Assembly (NCBI GenBank): GCA_904419295.1 | Contig: CAJFRA010000001.1 | Span: 121,768 to 185,767 of the forward strand | Direction: 5' to 3' | DNA: 64,000 nucleotides | Source of the DNA: Candidatus Pseudobutyricicoccus lothianensis | GTDB taxonomy: Bacteria; Bacillota; Clostridia; Oscillospirales; Butyricicoccaceae | Shown: positions 49,645 through 58,405 of the stretch, piece by piece | Layout: each line of letters opens with the position of its first letter | Numbering within the stretch: the stretch's first letter is position 1 | The notes under the pieces: model-generated | The model's database searches: none | Told to the model about the DNA's origin: nothing | What the model saw: the letters and a program-made list of their open reading frames with translations, nothing else | Position numbers and translations under genes: made by a program

Positions 49645-51801
49645 ATGTTAGATTGGATTTTCGAAGGCATAGCCAACTGGGTAGCCGGTATCATGACCCA
49701 GATCATGGATGCTATCTCTGGGGTGTTCCTGGGCGCTTTGGGTACGGATATGACCGCAATGGAGGAGTATTTTCCCTTCGCGGTCAGCGCCTACACCATC
49801 ATTCAGTACACCGCTTGGGCGCTGCTCTTCCTGATCGTGGTCTGGCAGATCTTCCGTGCATTCAGCGGACCGCTGGCGGAAACAGAGAACCCTCTCGCCG
49901 TCGTGGCCCGTGGCGCTATTTTCGCGCTCCTGATCGGCTATGCAAAGCCTATTTTCAGTCTCGTTCTGGATATCGCGCGGGCGCCCTATACCGCGCTTAT
50001 GGACGCATCTCTCGATCCCGGCGACTTTACTTTTGCGGGAATTGAGCAGGCAATCACAAATGGACTGACTACGCTGGTTTCTGTAGCCACGGTTGTTGGC
50101 CTGATTTTGTTGATTGTATTGATGATCTCTCTGGCCTGGAACTATTTCAAACTGTTGCTGGAAACCGTAGAACGGTATGTGCTTGTCGGCGTACTCTGCT
50201 ACACCTCGCCGCTGGCATATGCAATGGGGGCCTCCAAGGCCACCAGCCGTGTGTTCCAGAGTTGGTGCCGCATGGTCGGCTCCCAACTCCTGCTTCTAGT
50301 ACTCAATGTGTGGTTCCTCCGTGCATTCAACTCTTCTGTAGGCCAGTTTATCGCCAATGGCGGTGCTCTGACCACCGGACAGGGCAACATCTTCCTCTGG
50401 TTTTTCTGCGCCCTTGCCCTATTAAAAGTCGCCCAGAAATGCGACAGTTACCTGGCGGCCTTGGGACTGTCCGTGGCGCAGACCGGGAGCAGCATGGGTA
50501 TGGAGATGCTGATGGCCGCCCGGACGCTGACCGGATTTGCCAAGGGCGGCGGCGGAAGCGCAGCCTCGGTGTTCGGCGGCGCGACGAAGGCCGGTACAGG
50601 TGCGGCTGCTGGCACTGCGGGCGGTGTTGCCGCATCGAGCGGTATCCTGTCCGGCTTTATGAGTCGGTATAAGCCCAACAGTTTTGTGCGCGATGCCGTT
50701 GTGGACGGTGGCAGCCGCATGGGCGCGGGCGGCGGAGTCGGCTTTGTCGGCAGGGTCTTCGGCGGTATGGCGGCGCGCAACGGCGCCACACTGACCCCGG
50801 ACTCGGTTGCGTCTGTGGCCACTCGTCCGCCCAACGTCTCCGGCACTATCGCCGGCGATATCGCAGACCGCAGTCTCAAGGGGTATATGCCCCACTTGGG
50901 CAATGGCTCAGCGGCCAATATGATCTATTCCGGAACCCAGATTACCGGTGGCCGCATCACCACCACCGCCACAACTCAGGACGGCCAGCAGGCCAAGGTT
51001 GACTTTTACAACGCAGCACAGCATGAGAGGCCCAGTACCCCGCACACAGTGGTCACGGCAGCTGATGGGAGCCAGTGGTACCAGGTTGCCTCCGGCAACG
51101 GGATGGGCGCTTTTTACGCCACACCCGCATTTACCGGTGATGTATCCGAGGCTGCCCAGGTCGCAGAGGCCTTCCCGGATGCGCCGGAAGGCACCCAGTT
51201 GCGACAGGTGGATGAGGGCACCATGGAGGCAACCTATCCGAGTGGCAGCAATGCCCTTTGGTACAACAGCGCCTACTTCCAGGAGCCGGACGCTCCGCAT
51301 GAGGTGATCCAGAGCGCGGACGGCCTGGACTGGTACGCCATGACACCGGCGGCCTCTGTCCCGCCGTTTGATCCCCAGACGCCGGCAGACAGTTCCGGCC
51401 CTGCGTCGCAGTACAATCAGGCGGTGTTTACACAGTTCATGCCCGGCTTTGACCAGCCTGTGGTCTCCGTGGACAGCTCCAGAGCCAGTGACGGCATCCT
51501 GGAGGTGCGGCATGAGGACGGCAGCGGCACAGCTTTCTACGACCGCACGATATACCAACCGCCGCGCGGCGACTACCATGTGTACGAGGATAGCGCGGGC
51601 AGTCAGTGGTACGCCATTCCCGGCACACCGGCGGTGGAGCGCCGGCCGGTCTATGAGAATGGGAAACCGGTCTATGACGGCGAGACACTGAAGACGGTCA
51701 ATGTGGAAACGATCCGCTATAAGACCACGCCTACCAGACATACAGAGCCGCAGAAAAGGCCGGTCAACGAACGGAAACCGCCAAACAGAAAGAAATCTTA
51801 A
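49645..51801 (+). CDS. TrbL/VirB6-like conjugation membrane protein with C-terminal repeats
   Basis: 718 residues. About seven TM helices lie in the first 310 residues ('WALLFLIVVWQIFRAF', 'VVGLILLIVLMISLAWNYFKLLLETVERYVL' in part), matching the TrbL/VirB6 inner-membrane channel. A Gly/Ala-rich segment is followed by three related blocks around 'ADGSQWYQV', 'ADGLDWYAM' and 'SAGSQWYAI', each preceded by an aromatic-Pro stretch, then a basic tail 'NERKPPNRKKS'. It starts the secretion core, 15 bp after the terminator. Confidence 0.8.
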   Translation: MLDWIFEGIANWVAGIMTQIMDAISGVFLGALGTDMTAMEEYFPFAVSAYTIIQYTAWALLFLIVVWQIFRAFSGPLAETENPLAVVARGAIFALLIGYAKPIFSLVLDIARAPYTALMDASLDPGDFTFAGIEQAITNGLTTLVSVATVVGLILLIVLMISLAWNYFKLLLETVERYVLVGVLCYTSPLAYAMGASKATSRVFQSWCRMVGSQLLLLVLNVWFLRAFNSSVGQFIANGGALTTGQGNIFLWFFCALALLKVAQKCDSYLAALGLSVAQTGSSMGMEMLMAARTLTGFAKGGGGSAASVFGGATKAGTGAAAGTAGGVAASSGILSGFMSRYKPNSFVRDAVVDGGSRMGAGGGVGFVGRVFGGMAARNGATLTPDSVASVATRPPNVSGTIAGDIADRSLKGYMPHLGNGSAANMIYSGTQITGGRITTTATTQDGQQAKVDFYNAAQHERPSTPHTVVTAADGSQWYQVASGNGMGAFYATPAFTGDVSEAAQVAEAFPDAPEGTQLRQVDEGTMEATYPSGSNALWYNSAYFQEPDAPHEVIQSADGLDWYAMTPAASVPPFDPQTPADSSGPASQYNQAVFTQFMPGFDQPVVSVDSSRASDGILEVRHEDGSGTAFYDRTIYQPPRGDYHVYEDSAGSQWYAIPGTPAVERRPVYENGKPVYDGETLKTVNVETIRYKTTPTRHTEPQKRPVNERKPPNRKKS

Positions 51802-51808
51802 TATTTCA

Positions 51809-51840
51809 GGCAGGCGCACTCCCAAGCGGGTGCGCCTGCC
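51809..51840 (+). terminator. Hairpin between the TrbL-like and NlpC/P60 genes
   Basis: GGCAGGCGCA and TGCGCCTGCC form a perfect 10-bp stem with a 12-nt loop and no clear T-run. It could serve mRNA processing or partial termination. Confidence 0.4.
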
Positions 51841-51871
51841 GCCTTATTCCAGCATAAAAGAGGTGACTACA

Positions 51872-53407
51872 ATGTCCGATGAACAACGCTTCGGTGAAGG
51901 GCAGGATAATTATCTGCAGGGGATGCGGCAGGCGGCAGAGGCAGCGCGGCAGTTTGGCTCCGCGGCCGGTACGGCCGGCGCGACTGGGGCTGCGGCGGGA
52001 GAAGCCGCGGCCAACGCCGCTGCGGCAACAGTACAGGCAGGTGTAGAGGGCGGTAAGGCTGTAGCGGGAATCGCTGCCGGTACGGCGGCAGGCGGACCGT
52101 GGGGCGCTGTTCTATCCGCCGCATGGTCTCTCCGTCATACGCTATTCAAAATTCTCATTTTCCTCTGCCTATTCCTGTTATTTATCATCATTGCCGTGGT
52201 ATCTCTGCCATCCATTGTATTCAATAATATCTTCCGCACCGATCCGTCAACGGTCGATCCCAATGCGCCCACGGAGGTGACCGCGAGTTTTGACGATATG
52301 TCCGCCGTGGTTTCAGACTGCATTCAGGCGGGCTACGATGCCGCGCTGGCTGAGGTAGACCAGATTATTGCGGATGGCGGCTATGACTACGACCTGTCCA
52401 TGCAGGCACTGGTCAACAATGCATTGATCTCCACTGAGTACGATACCTGCTATGTCCTGGCCGCCTACTCCGCCTCCATGGGGCAGCGCGGCACCACAAA
52501 GGCAGATCTCCAGAGCAAGCTCAACGCGGTTGCAGACCAGATGTATGCTGTCACCTATGAGGTAGAACAGACTCAGGTGCCGGTGGAGAGCGATGATTCA
52601 GCGGATAGCAGCCAAGATGACAGCGGCACAGATACCGATGACGAACTCGAGATGCAGACGGTGGAGTATGTGGCCTGCACCATCCATCCCTTTGACCAGT
52701 CAGTCATTCTGACCGCGTTCGGTGTGGACACCAATGCGCAGTATGACCAGTTCAATGTCACCTATGGAGAAGCAATCCTCAATATGTCCAACTCGCTGAA
52801 AATGACCATGTACGGAACAGCCGCTGACGGCAGCGTACCACCCATCAGCGATGCGGAACTGAACCTTTTTCTTGCCAATCTGGACTGCAGCGGGAAACGA
52901 AAGGAGCTGATGCGCTGCGCCCTGTCCCTGGTGGGCCGCGTCCCGTATTTTTGGGGAGGGAAAAGCGCCCCGGGCTGGAACAGCGAGTGGAACACCCCAA
53001 AACTGGTTACTGCAGCAGGCTCAAGCAGTACGGGGACGATCCGCCCCTACGGGCTCGACTGCTCGGGATTCACGGAGTGGGTGTATCAGACTGCACTGGG
53101 CGTGACCCTGTATGATGGGACCTGGAACCAGTGGGACGCTACCCATGCCATCGCCAAAGAGGAACTGTTGCCTGGCGACCTGGGCTTCATGGCTGTGCCC
53201 GGCACAGTTCCGGTCAACCATGTGCTGCTCTATGCGGGCGAGGACGCCGATGGCAATATGCTCTGGGTACACTGTGCCAGCGGCACCGGCGTGGTGCTCA
53301 ACTCACCCGACTATGTGACGCAGTACCGGCGCAGGAATGACATCGACCTGGAGGGCGATTTGACCCCGGCCGTGAGCACAACAGAGGAGGCAGGAGCCGA
53401 TGGATGA
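51872..53407 (+). CDS. Conjugation NlpC/P60 peptidoglycan hydrolase (VirB1/CwlT-like)
   Basis: 511 residues: an Ala/Gly-rich cytoplasmic N-terminus (about 75 residues), one TM ('LFKILIFLCLFLLFIIIAVV'), an extracellular helical region, and a C-terminal NlpC/P60 domain ('GLDCSGFTEWVYQ' with Cys, 'PVNHVLLYAGED' with His). It would open the wall for the secretion channel. AGAGG precedes ATG 51872; the longer ORF in the track starts inside the previous gene. It overlaps the PrgI gene by 8 bp. Confidence 0.87.
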   Translation: MSDEQRFGEGQDNYLQGMRQAAEAARQFGSAAGTAGATGAAAGEAAANAAAATVQAGVEGGKAVAGIAAGTAAGGPWGAVLSAAWSLRHTLFKILIFLCLFLLFIIIAVVSLPSIVFNNIFRTDPSTVDPNAPTEVTASFDDMSAVVSDCIQAGYDAALAEVDQIIADGGYDYDLSMQALVNNALISTEYDTCYVLAAYSASMGQRGTTKADLQSKLNAVADQMYAVTYEVEQTQVPVESDDSADSSQDDSGTDTDDELEMQTVEYVACTIHPFDQSVILTAFGVDTNAQYDQFNVTYGEAILNMSNSLKMTMYGTAADGSVPPISDAELNLFLANLDCSGKRKELMRCALSLVGRVPYFWGGKSAPGWNSEWNTPKLVTAAGSSSTGTIRPYGLDCSGFTEWVYQTALGVTLYDGTWNQWDATHAIAKEELLPGDLGFMAVPGTVPVNHVLLYAGEDADGNMLWVHCASGTGVVLNSPDYVTQYRRRNDIDLEGDLTPAVSTTEEAGADG

Positions 53408-53849
53408 CAGAGAATACAGCAATGTCTACACCATCCCGCCCAATTATACGGATTCCGGCAAGCTGCTGGGCGGCATGCTGGAGACCCGCAACACAGTAGA
53501 GGCGATCATTCTGCTCCTGCTCGTGGGTTATCCGGAGCTGATGTGGCTTCATATCCCAGTCACAGCTAAGGTCGTAGTCATGACCATGACTCTGCTGCCG
53601 CTGGGTGTTTTTGCCCTCATGGGGCTGGGTGGCGACTCGCTGCTTCAGTTCGTCACCCACATGATTCTGTTCTGGATGCGGCGTCGCCAGCTTCATTACA
53701 GGAGGATAGGATATCGCTATGGCACAACAGACACGAACAGGAAACAAGCGCCGCCGAACAAGTCCGGGCCGTCGGCAAAAGGCGGCGGAACGTCTGGAGT
53801 TCGTCCAGGACTACATCCCAATCAAAGAACTCCGAAACGGTATCATTGA
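53400..53849 (+). CDS. PrgI family protein
   Basis: A 149-residue protein with 'YTIPPNYTDSGKLLGGMLETRN' at the start (in part) and two TM helices ('TVEAIILLLLVGYPELMWL', 'VVVMTMTLLPLGVFALMGL'), as in PrgI, the small membrane partner preceding VirB4 in Gram-positive systems. The last 44 residues overlap the VirB4 gene in another frame (130 bp), a large overlap, so the hydrophilic tail may be dispensable. Confidence 0.83.
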   Translation: MDDREYSNVYTIPPNYTDSGKLLGGMLETRNTVEAIILLLLVGYPELMWLHIPVTAKVVVMTMTLLPLGVFALMGLGGDSLLQFVTHMILFWMRRRQLHYRRIGYRYGTTDTNRKQAPPNKSGPSAKGGGTSGVRPGLHPNQRTPKRYH

Positions 53850-56343
53850 GACGACCGATGGCAGGTTTATTAAAATTCTGGAGATTGAGCCCATCAATTT
53901 TCTGCTCCGCTCTAATGAAGAGCAATGGGGTATCATCTCCTCCTTTGCCAGCTGGCTCAAGATTTCCCCCATGCGCCTGCAGTTCAAATCGGTCACCCGC
54001 AAGGCGGATTCCGACCGGTACCTGGCCGGACTGGAGGCAGATATCGAACGGGACGAGGTGCAGGCTTGTCGTGAACTGGGCCGGGGCACCATCCGATTCA
54101 TCCGGGAGGAGGGTAGCCGGGAGGCGCTGACACGTCGCTTTTTCCTAATATTTCAGTATGAGGCCGTTCGACGTCAAGGCGACACTGATTACGGCGAGGT
54201 CTATGCGGCCCTGCAAACGGCGGCGCAGAATGCCAGAACCTATTTTACCCAGTGTGGCAACAGCATCGTGCAGCCCAAGGACGAGGACGCCTTTGTGGCC
54301 GAGATCCTATACATGTACTTCAACCGCCGCTCCTGCGTGGATGACCCCTTCCAAAACCGGCTCAACCGCGTGGTGGTAGATGCCATGGCGGCAAAGAAGC
54401 GGGTCGTTGGTATCGACCCGGTGCCTAAAATCCAGGCGGTCAACTTCGTGGCGCCCCGCGGCCTCGACCTGACCCATCCCGGTTATCTCATTATGGATGG
54501 GATCTATTACACCTACCTATACATCCGCAAAAATGGTTTCCCTCAGCAGGTGCGGGGCGGCTGGATGTCCTCGCTCATCAATGCGGGCGAGGGCGTGGAT
54601 GTGGATCTGCACCTGCGCCGCGAGATCCGTGGCAAGACCATTGACCGGGTTGCCCAGCGCATCCGGCTCAACCGTACAAAACTGCGGGAACTGCAGGACA
54701 CTTCAACTGACTATGAAGAACTGGCCGGCTCTATCCAAGCCGGCTATTACATTAAGCAGGGGCTCTCCAGCCGGAACGAGGACCTGTTCTATATGACGGT
54801 GATCATCACTGTGTCCGCCCACACCTATGAGGAACTGCTGTGGCGAAAACAGCAGATGACCGACCTGATGAAGTCCATGGACATCCAAGTGAGCGACTGC
54901 CTGTTCCAGCAGGAGGCGGCGCTGCGCTCCACCATGCCGTTCCTCTATATCGACCCCAGCCTAGAACGGAAAGCCAAGCGCAATGTGCTCACATCCGGCG
55001 CGGCCTCCACCTACATGTTCACAAGCTTTGAGCTCTCCGATGACAATGGTATTCTGCTGGGCCTCAACCGGCACAACAACTCGCTGTGCATCGTGGATCC
55101 GTTCAATACCAAGGTCAATAAGAACGCCAACTTTACCATCTGCGGCACTTCAGGCGCCGGCAAGACTTTTACTATGCAGGTGATGGCACTGCGATTAAGA
55201 ATGCGCGGCGTCCAGTGCTTTATCCTGGCCCCTCTCAAGGGTCATGAGTTCAAGCGTGCCTGTCACAAGATCGGAGGCACCTATATCAAACTGGCGCCTG
55301 GCTCCAGCGCCTGTATCAATGTCATGGAGATCCGTCCCACTCTGACGCCAGAGATGGAGTTGATCGATGAGATGGATTACAGCGACATCGATTCTATGTT
55401 GGCAAGGAAGATCCAACAGCTGATGATCTTCTTCTCCTTACTGGTACCAGACATGAGCAACGAGGAGGAACAGATGCTGGACGAGGCTTTGGTTAAAACT
55501 TACGCCAAGTTCGGGATTACCCACGATAACAACTCCATCTATGAAGATCAGGTCGGTGGGGAGGTCAAGACCATGCCTATCCTAGGCGATCTCTATGAGG
55601 TCCTCAAGGAGAACCCGCTGACCACCCGCTTGGCCACTATCGTCAGCCGTTTTGTCACCGGCAGCGCCCAGAGTTTCAACCACCAAACGAACATCGATTT
55701 GCGGAATCGCTACGTTGTTCTGGACATCTCCGAGCTGAAGGGCAAGCTGCTCCCAGTAGGCATGATGATCGCACTGGACTATGTGTGGGACCAGGTGAAG
55801 GCCGACCGCACCAAAAAGAAGATGGTATTTATCGACGAGATTTGGAAACTCATCGGCGGTTCGGCAAATAAGCAGGCGGCTGAGTTCTGTTTGGAGATTT
55901 TCAAGATCATCCGCGGCTATGGTGGAGGCGCTGTTGCAGCCACACAGGACTTGTCCGACTTCTTCGGGCTGGAGGATGGCCGCTACGGAAGGTCCATTCT
56001 CAACAACTCCAAGACAAAGATTATCCTGAACTTGGAGCCGGACGAGGCAGAGTACGTCAAGGATGTCCTGAAACTGACCCGCACTGAAATCCGAAGCATC
56101 ACCCAGTTTGAACGCGGCGAAGCATTGATCTCCAGCAACAGCAATAAGGTGCCGGTCATCATCAAGGCGTCCCGGGAGGAGCAGCAGATGATCACAACTG
56201 ACCGGGCGGAACTGGAAGCCATGCTGAACGAGCTGAAAGCTGTGGCAGATGTAGCCGATTTGGCCCAGGTCCCTTCCGAAACGGAAAAGGAGATGGAGTG
56301 CAGCACCGCTCCTGTACCGGCGGATAGCCCAAATAAGAGGTGA
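53719..56343 (+). CDS. VirB4-family conjugation ATPase
   Basis: 874 residues powering assembly of the channel. The N-terminal half is the CagE/VirB4 N-domain ('YIPIKELRNGIIETTDGRFIKILEIEP' in part). The C-terminal half has Walker A 'ICGTSGAGKTFTMQ' (about residue 475), Walker B 'KKMVFIDEIWKLIGG', and 'ATQDLSDFF' as the sensor-like motif. AGGAGG lies about 13 nt upstream. Preceded by PrgI and followed by the HD-GYP gene on the same strand. Confidence 0.94.
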   Translation: MAQQTRTGNKRRRTSPGRRQKAAERLEFVQDYIPIKELRNGIIETTDGRFIKILEIEPINFLLRSNEEQWGIISSFASWLKISPMRLQFKSVTRKADSDRYLAGLEADIERDEVQACRELGRGTIRFIREEGSREALTRRFFLIFQYEAVRRQGDTDYGEVYAALQTAAQNARTYFTQCGNSIVQPKDEDAFVAEILYMYFNRRSCVDDPFQNRLNRVVVDAMAAKKRVVGIDPVPKIQAVNFVAPRGLDLTHPGYLIMDGIYYTYLYIRKNGFPQQVRGGWMSSLINAGEGVDVDLHLRREIRGKTIDRVAQRIRLNRTKLRELQDTSTDYEELAGSIQAGYYIKQGLSSRNEDLFYMTVIITVSAHTYEELLWRKQQMTDLMKSMDIQVSDCLFQQEAALRSTMPFLYIDPSLERKAKRNVLTSGAASTYMFTSFELSDDNGILLGLNRHNNSLCIVDPFNTKVNKNANFTICGTSGAGKTFTMQVMALRLRMRGVQCFILAPLKGHEFKRACHKIGGTYIKLAPGSSACINVMEIRPTLTPEMELIDEMDYSDIDSMLARKIQQLMIFFSLLVPDMSNEEEQMLDEALVKTYAKFGITHDNNSIYEDQVGGEVKTMPILGDLYEVLKENPLTTRLATIVSRFVTGSAQSFNHQTNIDLRNRYVVLDISELKGKLLPVGMMIALDYVWDQVKADRTKKKMVFIDEIWKLIGGSANKQAAEFCLEIFKIIRGYGGGAVAATQDLSDFFGLEDGRYGRSILNNSKTKIILNLEPDEAEYVKDVLKLTRTEIRSITQFERGEALISSNSNKVPVIIKASREEQQMITTDRAELEAMLNELKAVADVADLAQVPSETEKEMECSTAPVPADSPNKR

Positions 56344-56390
56344 GTCCTCACATTGGGAGATAACACAAATAAACCAAGGAGGTCAGAACT

Positions 56391-56966
56391 ATGTGTTTCC
56401 CACTTCCCCTGCCTCCGGCTGAACTGGCACACTGCCGCCGTACTGCGGCACTGTCTCAGTTGCTGGCAGAGCTGGCTGATTGCTCAGAACCCGAGGTCAG
56501 GACGATTACCCAGTCGGCGCTTGTCCATGACATTGGCAAGGCAGCAATTCCGCCCTCAATCCTGTATAAGCCCGGCCCGCTGTCTTCGGACGAGCGGACA
56601 ATTATCCAGACTCACACCGCCATCGGCGCCCAGGCTCTTGCCCGAACCCACGGCACCATGCGCACTGCCGCCGTTGTGGCTCTGCAGCACCATGAGCGGT
56701 TGGACGGCAGCGGTTACTTGGGCCTGCGGAGCAGTGAGATTCACCCCCATGCCAAGCTAATTGCAGTTGCCGATGTCTTCGATGCCCTTATTTCCCCCCG
56801 TGCTTACAAGCAACCCTGGGGTATCTCCCACATACGCACCTATTTGATCGAACAGGCCGATGTGGAACTGGACGGTGACATTGTCAGACTTCTGCTGGAC
56901 CATATGGAACAGGTGCTGGCACTTTATCCGGGCGCAATACGCATTAACAGGGCAATACATATTTAA
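56391..56966 (+). CDS. HD-GYP-type phosphohydrolase
   Basis: 191 residues with the HD-GYP set: 'SALVHDIGKAAIP', 'THTAIGAQALA', 'HHERLDGSGYLGL' and 'ADVFDALISPRAY'. HD-GYP proteins often hydrolyse cyclic di-GMP. Here the canonical P after G-Y is L, and there is no sensor domain. AAGGAGG precedes the ATG. Its place between VirB4 and DUF5697 in the transfer operon suggests a link between a nucleotide signal and conjugation, which is inference. Confidence 0.85.
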   Translation: MCFPLPLPPAELAHCRRTAALSQLLAELADCSEPEVRTITQSALVHDIGKAAIPPSILYKPGPLSSDERTIIQTHTAIGAQALARTHGTMRTAAVVALQHHERLDGSGYLGLRSSEIHPHAKLIAVADVFDALISPRAYKQPWGISHIRTYLIEQADVELDGDIVRLLLDHMEQVLALYPGAIRINRAIHI

Positions 56967-57004
56967 GGAAATTATACGCATAGAGGAAGGAGGGACCTCC
57001 ATCA

Positions 57005-57547
57005 ATGCTTTTACAGGAGGAGCAGTACATCATTCATTGGCTGACGGAGTATGGGGCGTTGACCAAGACACAGATCGTCAAGCTCCTGAAGGACAAGCCT
57101 CCCCAGACAGCGGAGAAGATCATCCGAGGTCTAAAGCGGAATGTCATGCTCCACGAGATCTCAGGAGGCTACTATCTGGGAGTGGACCCCATGTGCCAGC
57201 CGGACCAGCGTATGATCCTCGCGGTATGGGTACTTCTGCAGTTTATCGACAAGGTGGATCCCATGGCGCACTACCCCGCCACCTATCCGTCTCAGATTTT
57301 CTTCCTCAAGGAGGATATGGGCTACGAAATTGTTGTCCTCTATGAGGGAGAGCAGCACCTGACTCGTCTGCTTCAACCCCAGGAGGACCTGCGGTATATC
57401 TTTGTTCTGCCCCACATCCGGATGGCGCAGGAACTGGTGCTACCCTCGGTGCCGTGCCTGTTCGCAACCGTGGACTACAATGGGCAGGAGGTGCCCGAAG
57501 TGCGGTTCTTCACTGAGGAAAGGGGGAATCGAAGTGCCGCAGTCTGA
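57005..57547 (+). CDS. DUF5697 family protein
   Basis: 180 residues. The N-terminal winged helix 'EQYIIHWLTEYGALTKTQIVKLL' (in part) is followed by 'QPDQRMILAVWVLLQFID' and 'AHYPATYPSQIFFLKED', which I associate with DUF5697, a protein specific to Clostridia conjugative elements. GGAGGG lies about 11 nt before the ATG. Function unknown; a DNA-binding or regulatory role is suggested by the winged-helix look. Its end overlaps the DUF6100 gene by 14 bp. Confidence 0.8.
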   Translation: MLLQEEQYIIHWLTEYGALTKTQIVKLLKDKPPQTAEKIIRGLKRNVMLHEISGGYYLGVDPMCQPDQRMILAVWVLLQFIDKVDPMAHYPATYPSQIFFLKEDMGYEIVVLYEGEQHLTRLLQPQEDLRYIFVLPHIRMAQELVLPSVPCLFATVDYNGQEVPEVRFFTEERGNRSAAV

Positions 57548-58236
57548 TTTCACCCGGGCCCTGGATGGGGTCGAGCGCCGGCTGGAGCGCGCGGCGGGCG
57601 CGCTGGCCCGCACTCGACGCTTGCTGGAGCAGGGCGACATGGCGGGGACATTTGGCTCTGCCTTTGCCTTTTCGGCAGAGGCGGAGAAACTGACCCTGCT
57701 GGCCAGGACGCTTCCGGCATATACGGGACATCCCAAAGCGGCGGAGCTCACCGAGCGCATGCTGCAGGAGACCATCCCGGTGGAGATGGGTTATACCGGG
57801 CGCGGCTGGTTCCGGCTGCAATTTCCGGCGCTACTGCCCAAAAAGGAGTCTGGATCTCCCGTCTACATCCAGCAATATCTCTATCCCGCCATGCGTCGGT
57901 ACTTCGAGGGGAAACCGCCGGCGCTGTACCAGCGATGCGTACTGGCCTACCGGCATGTGTACTGCCGTGACCGGCCGGAGCGCGCCTATCGTGACCACGA
58001 CAACATTGAGGTCCAACATTGAGGTCAATATGGTGACCGACATCATCACGCTGTACCTGCTGCCGGACGATGCACCGGCACACTGTTCCCACTACTACTG
58101 TAGCGCTGCAGGGACAGAGGACCGAACCGAGGTCTATGTGATCCCCACAAGCCGGTTCCCCATGTGGTTAGAGGCGGAGCAGGCAGATGATTTGGAGGAG
58201 GATACGCTGTATGAAACGAGCAAAATATGGCGCTAA
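57534..58236 (+). pseudogene. DUF6100 family gene split by a 13-bp tandem duplication
   Basis: The first frame (GTG 57534 to 58022) codes 'FTRALDGVERRLERAAG' through 'RDRPERAYRDHDNIEV' and stops two residues later. The family continues 'N-M-V-T-D-I', and exactly this sequence is found in the next frame (to 58236), ending 'LYETSKIWR'. Between them CAACATTGAGGTC is repeated twice (58001-58013, 58014-58026); removing one copy restores one ORF. It may be a recent mutation, a phase switch or a sequencing error. GGGGGA precedes the GTG. Confidence 0.85.
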
Positions 58237-58405
58237 AAAAATACGGGATTTAAAGCCCGATTTCGCGCCTCATTTCCACGTAAATCCGAAGCGTCGGAAA
58301 ATCCCTGCAAAATCAGGCGTTCCCCGCCGTGACCGGGATCAGTTTTACGGCAAAGAGAGGAACAGCCATGCCTTAAAAGCAGAAGATCCCGGGCAGTCCG
58401 AATGA
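58211..58405 (+). CDS. Small basic protein of unknown function
   Basis: 64 residues, 'MKRAKYGAKKIRDLKPDF...', strongly basic, with no domain recognised. GGAGGAGG lies 7-8 nt before ATG 58211, inside the 3' end of the DUF6100 frame. Its stop overlaps the next start by ATGA. This coupling on both sides supports a real gene. Confidence 0.6.
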   Translation: MKRAKYGAKKIRDLKPDFAPHFHVNPKRRKIPAKSGVPRRDRDQFYGKERNSHALKAEDPGQSE

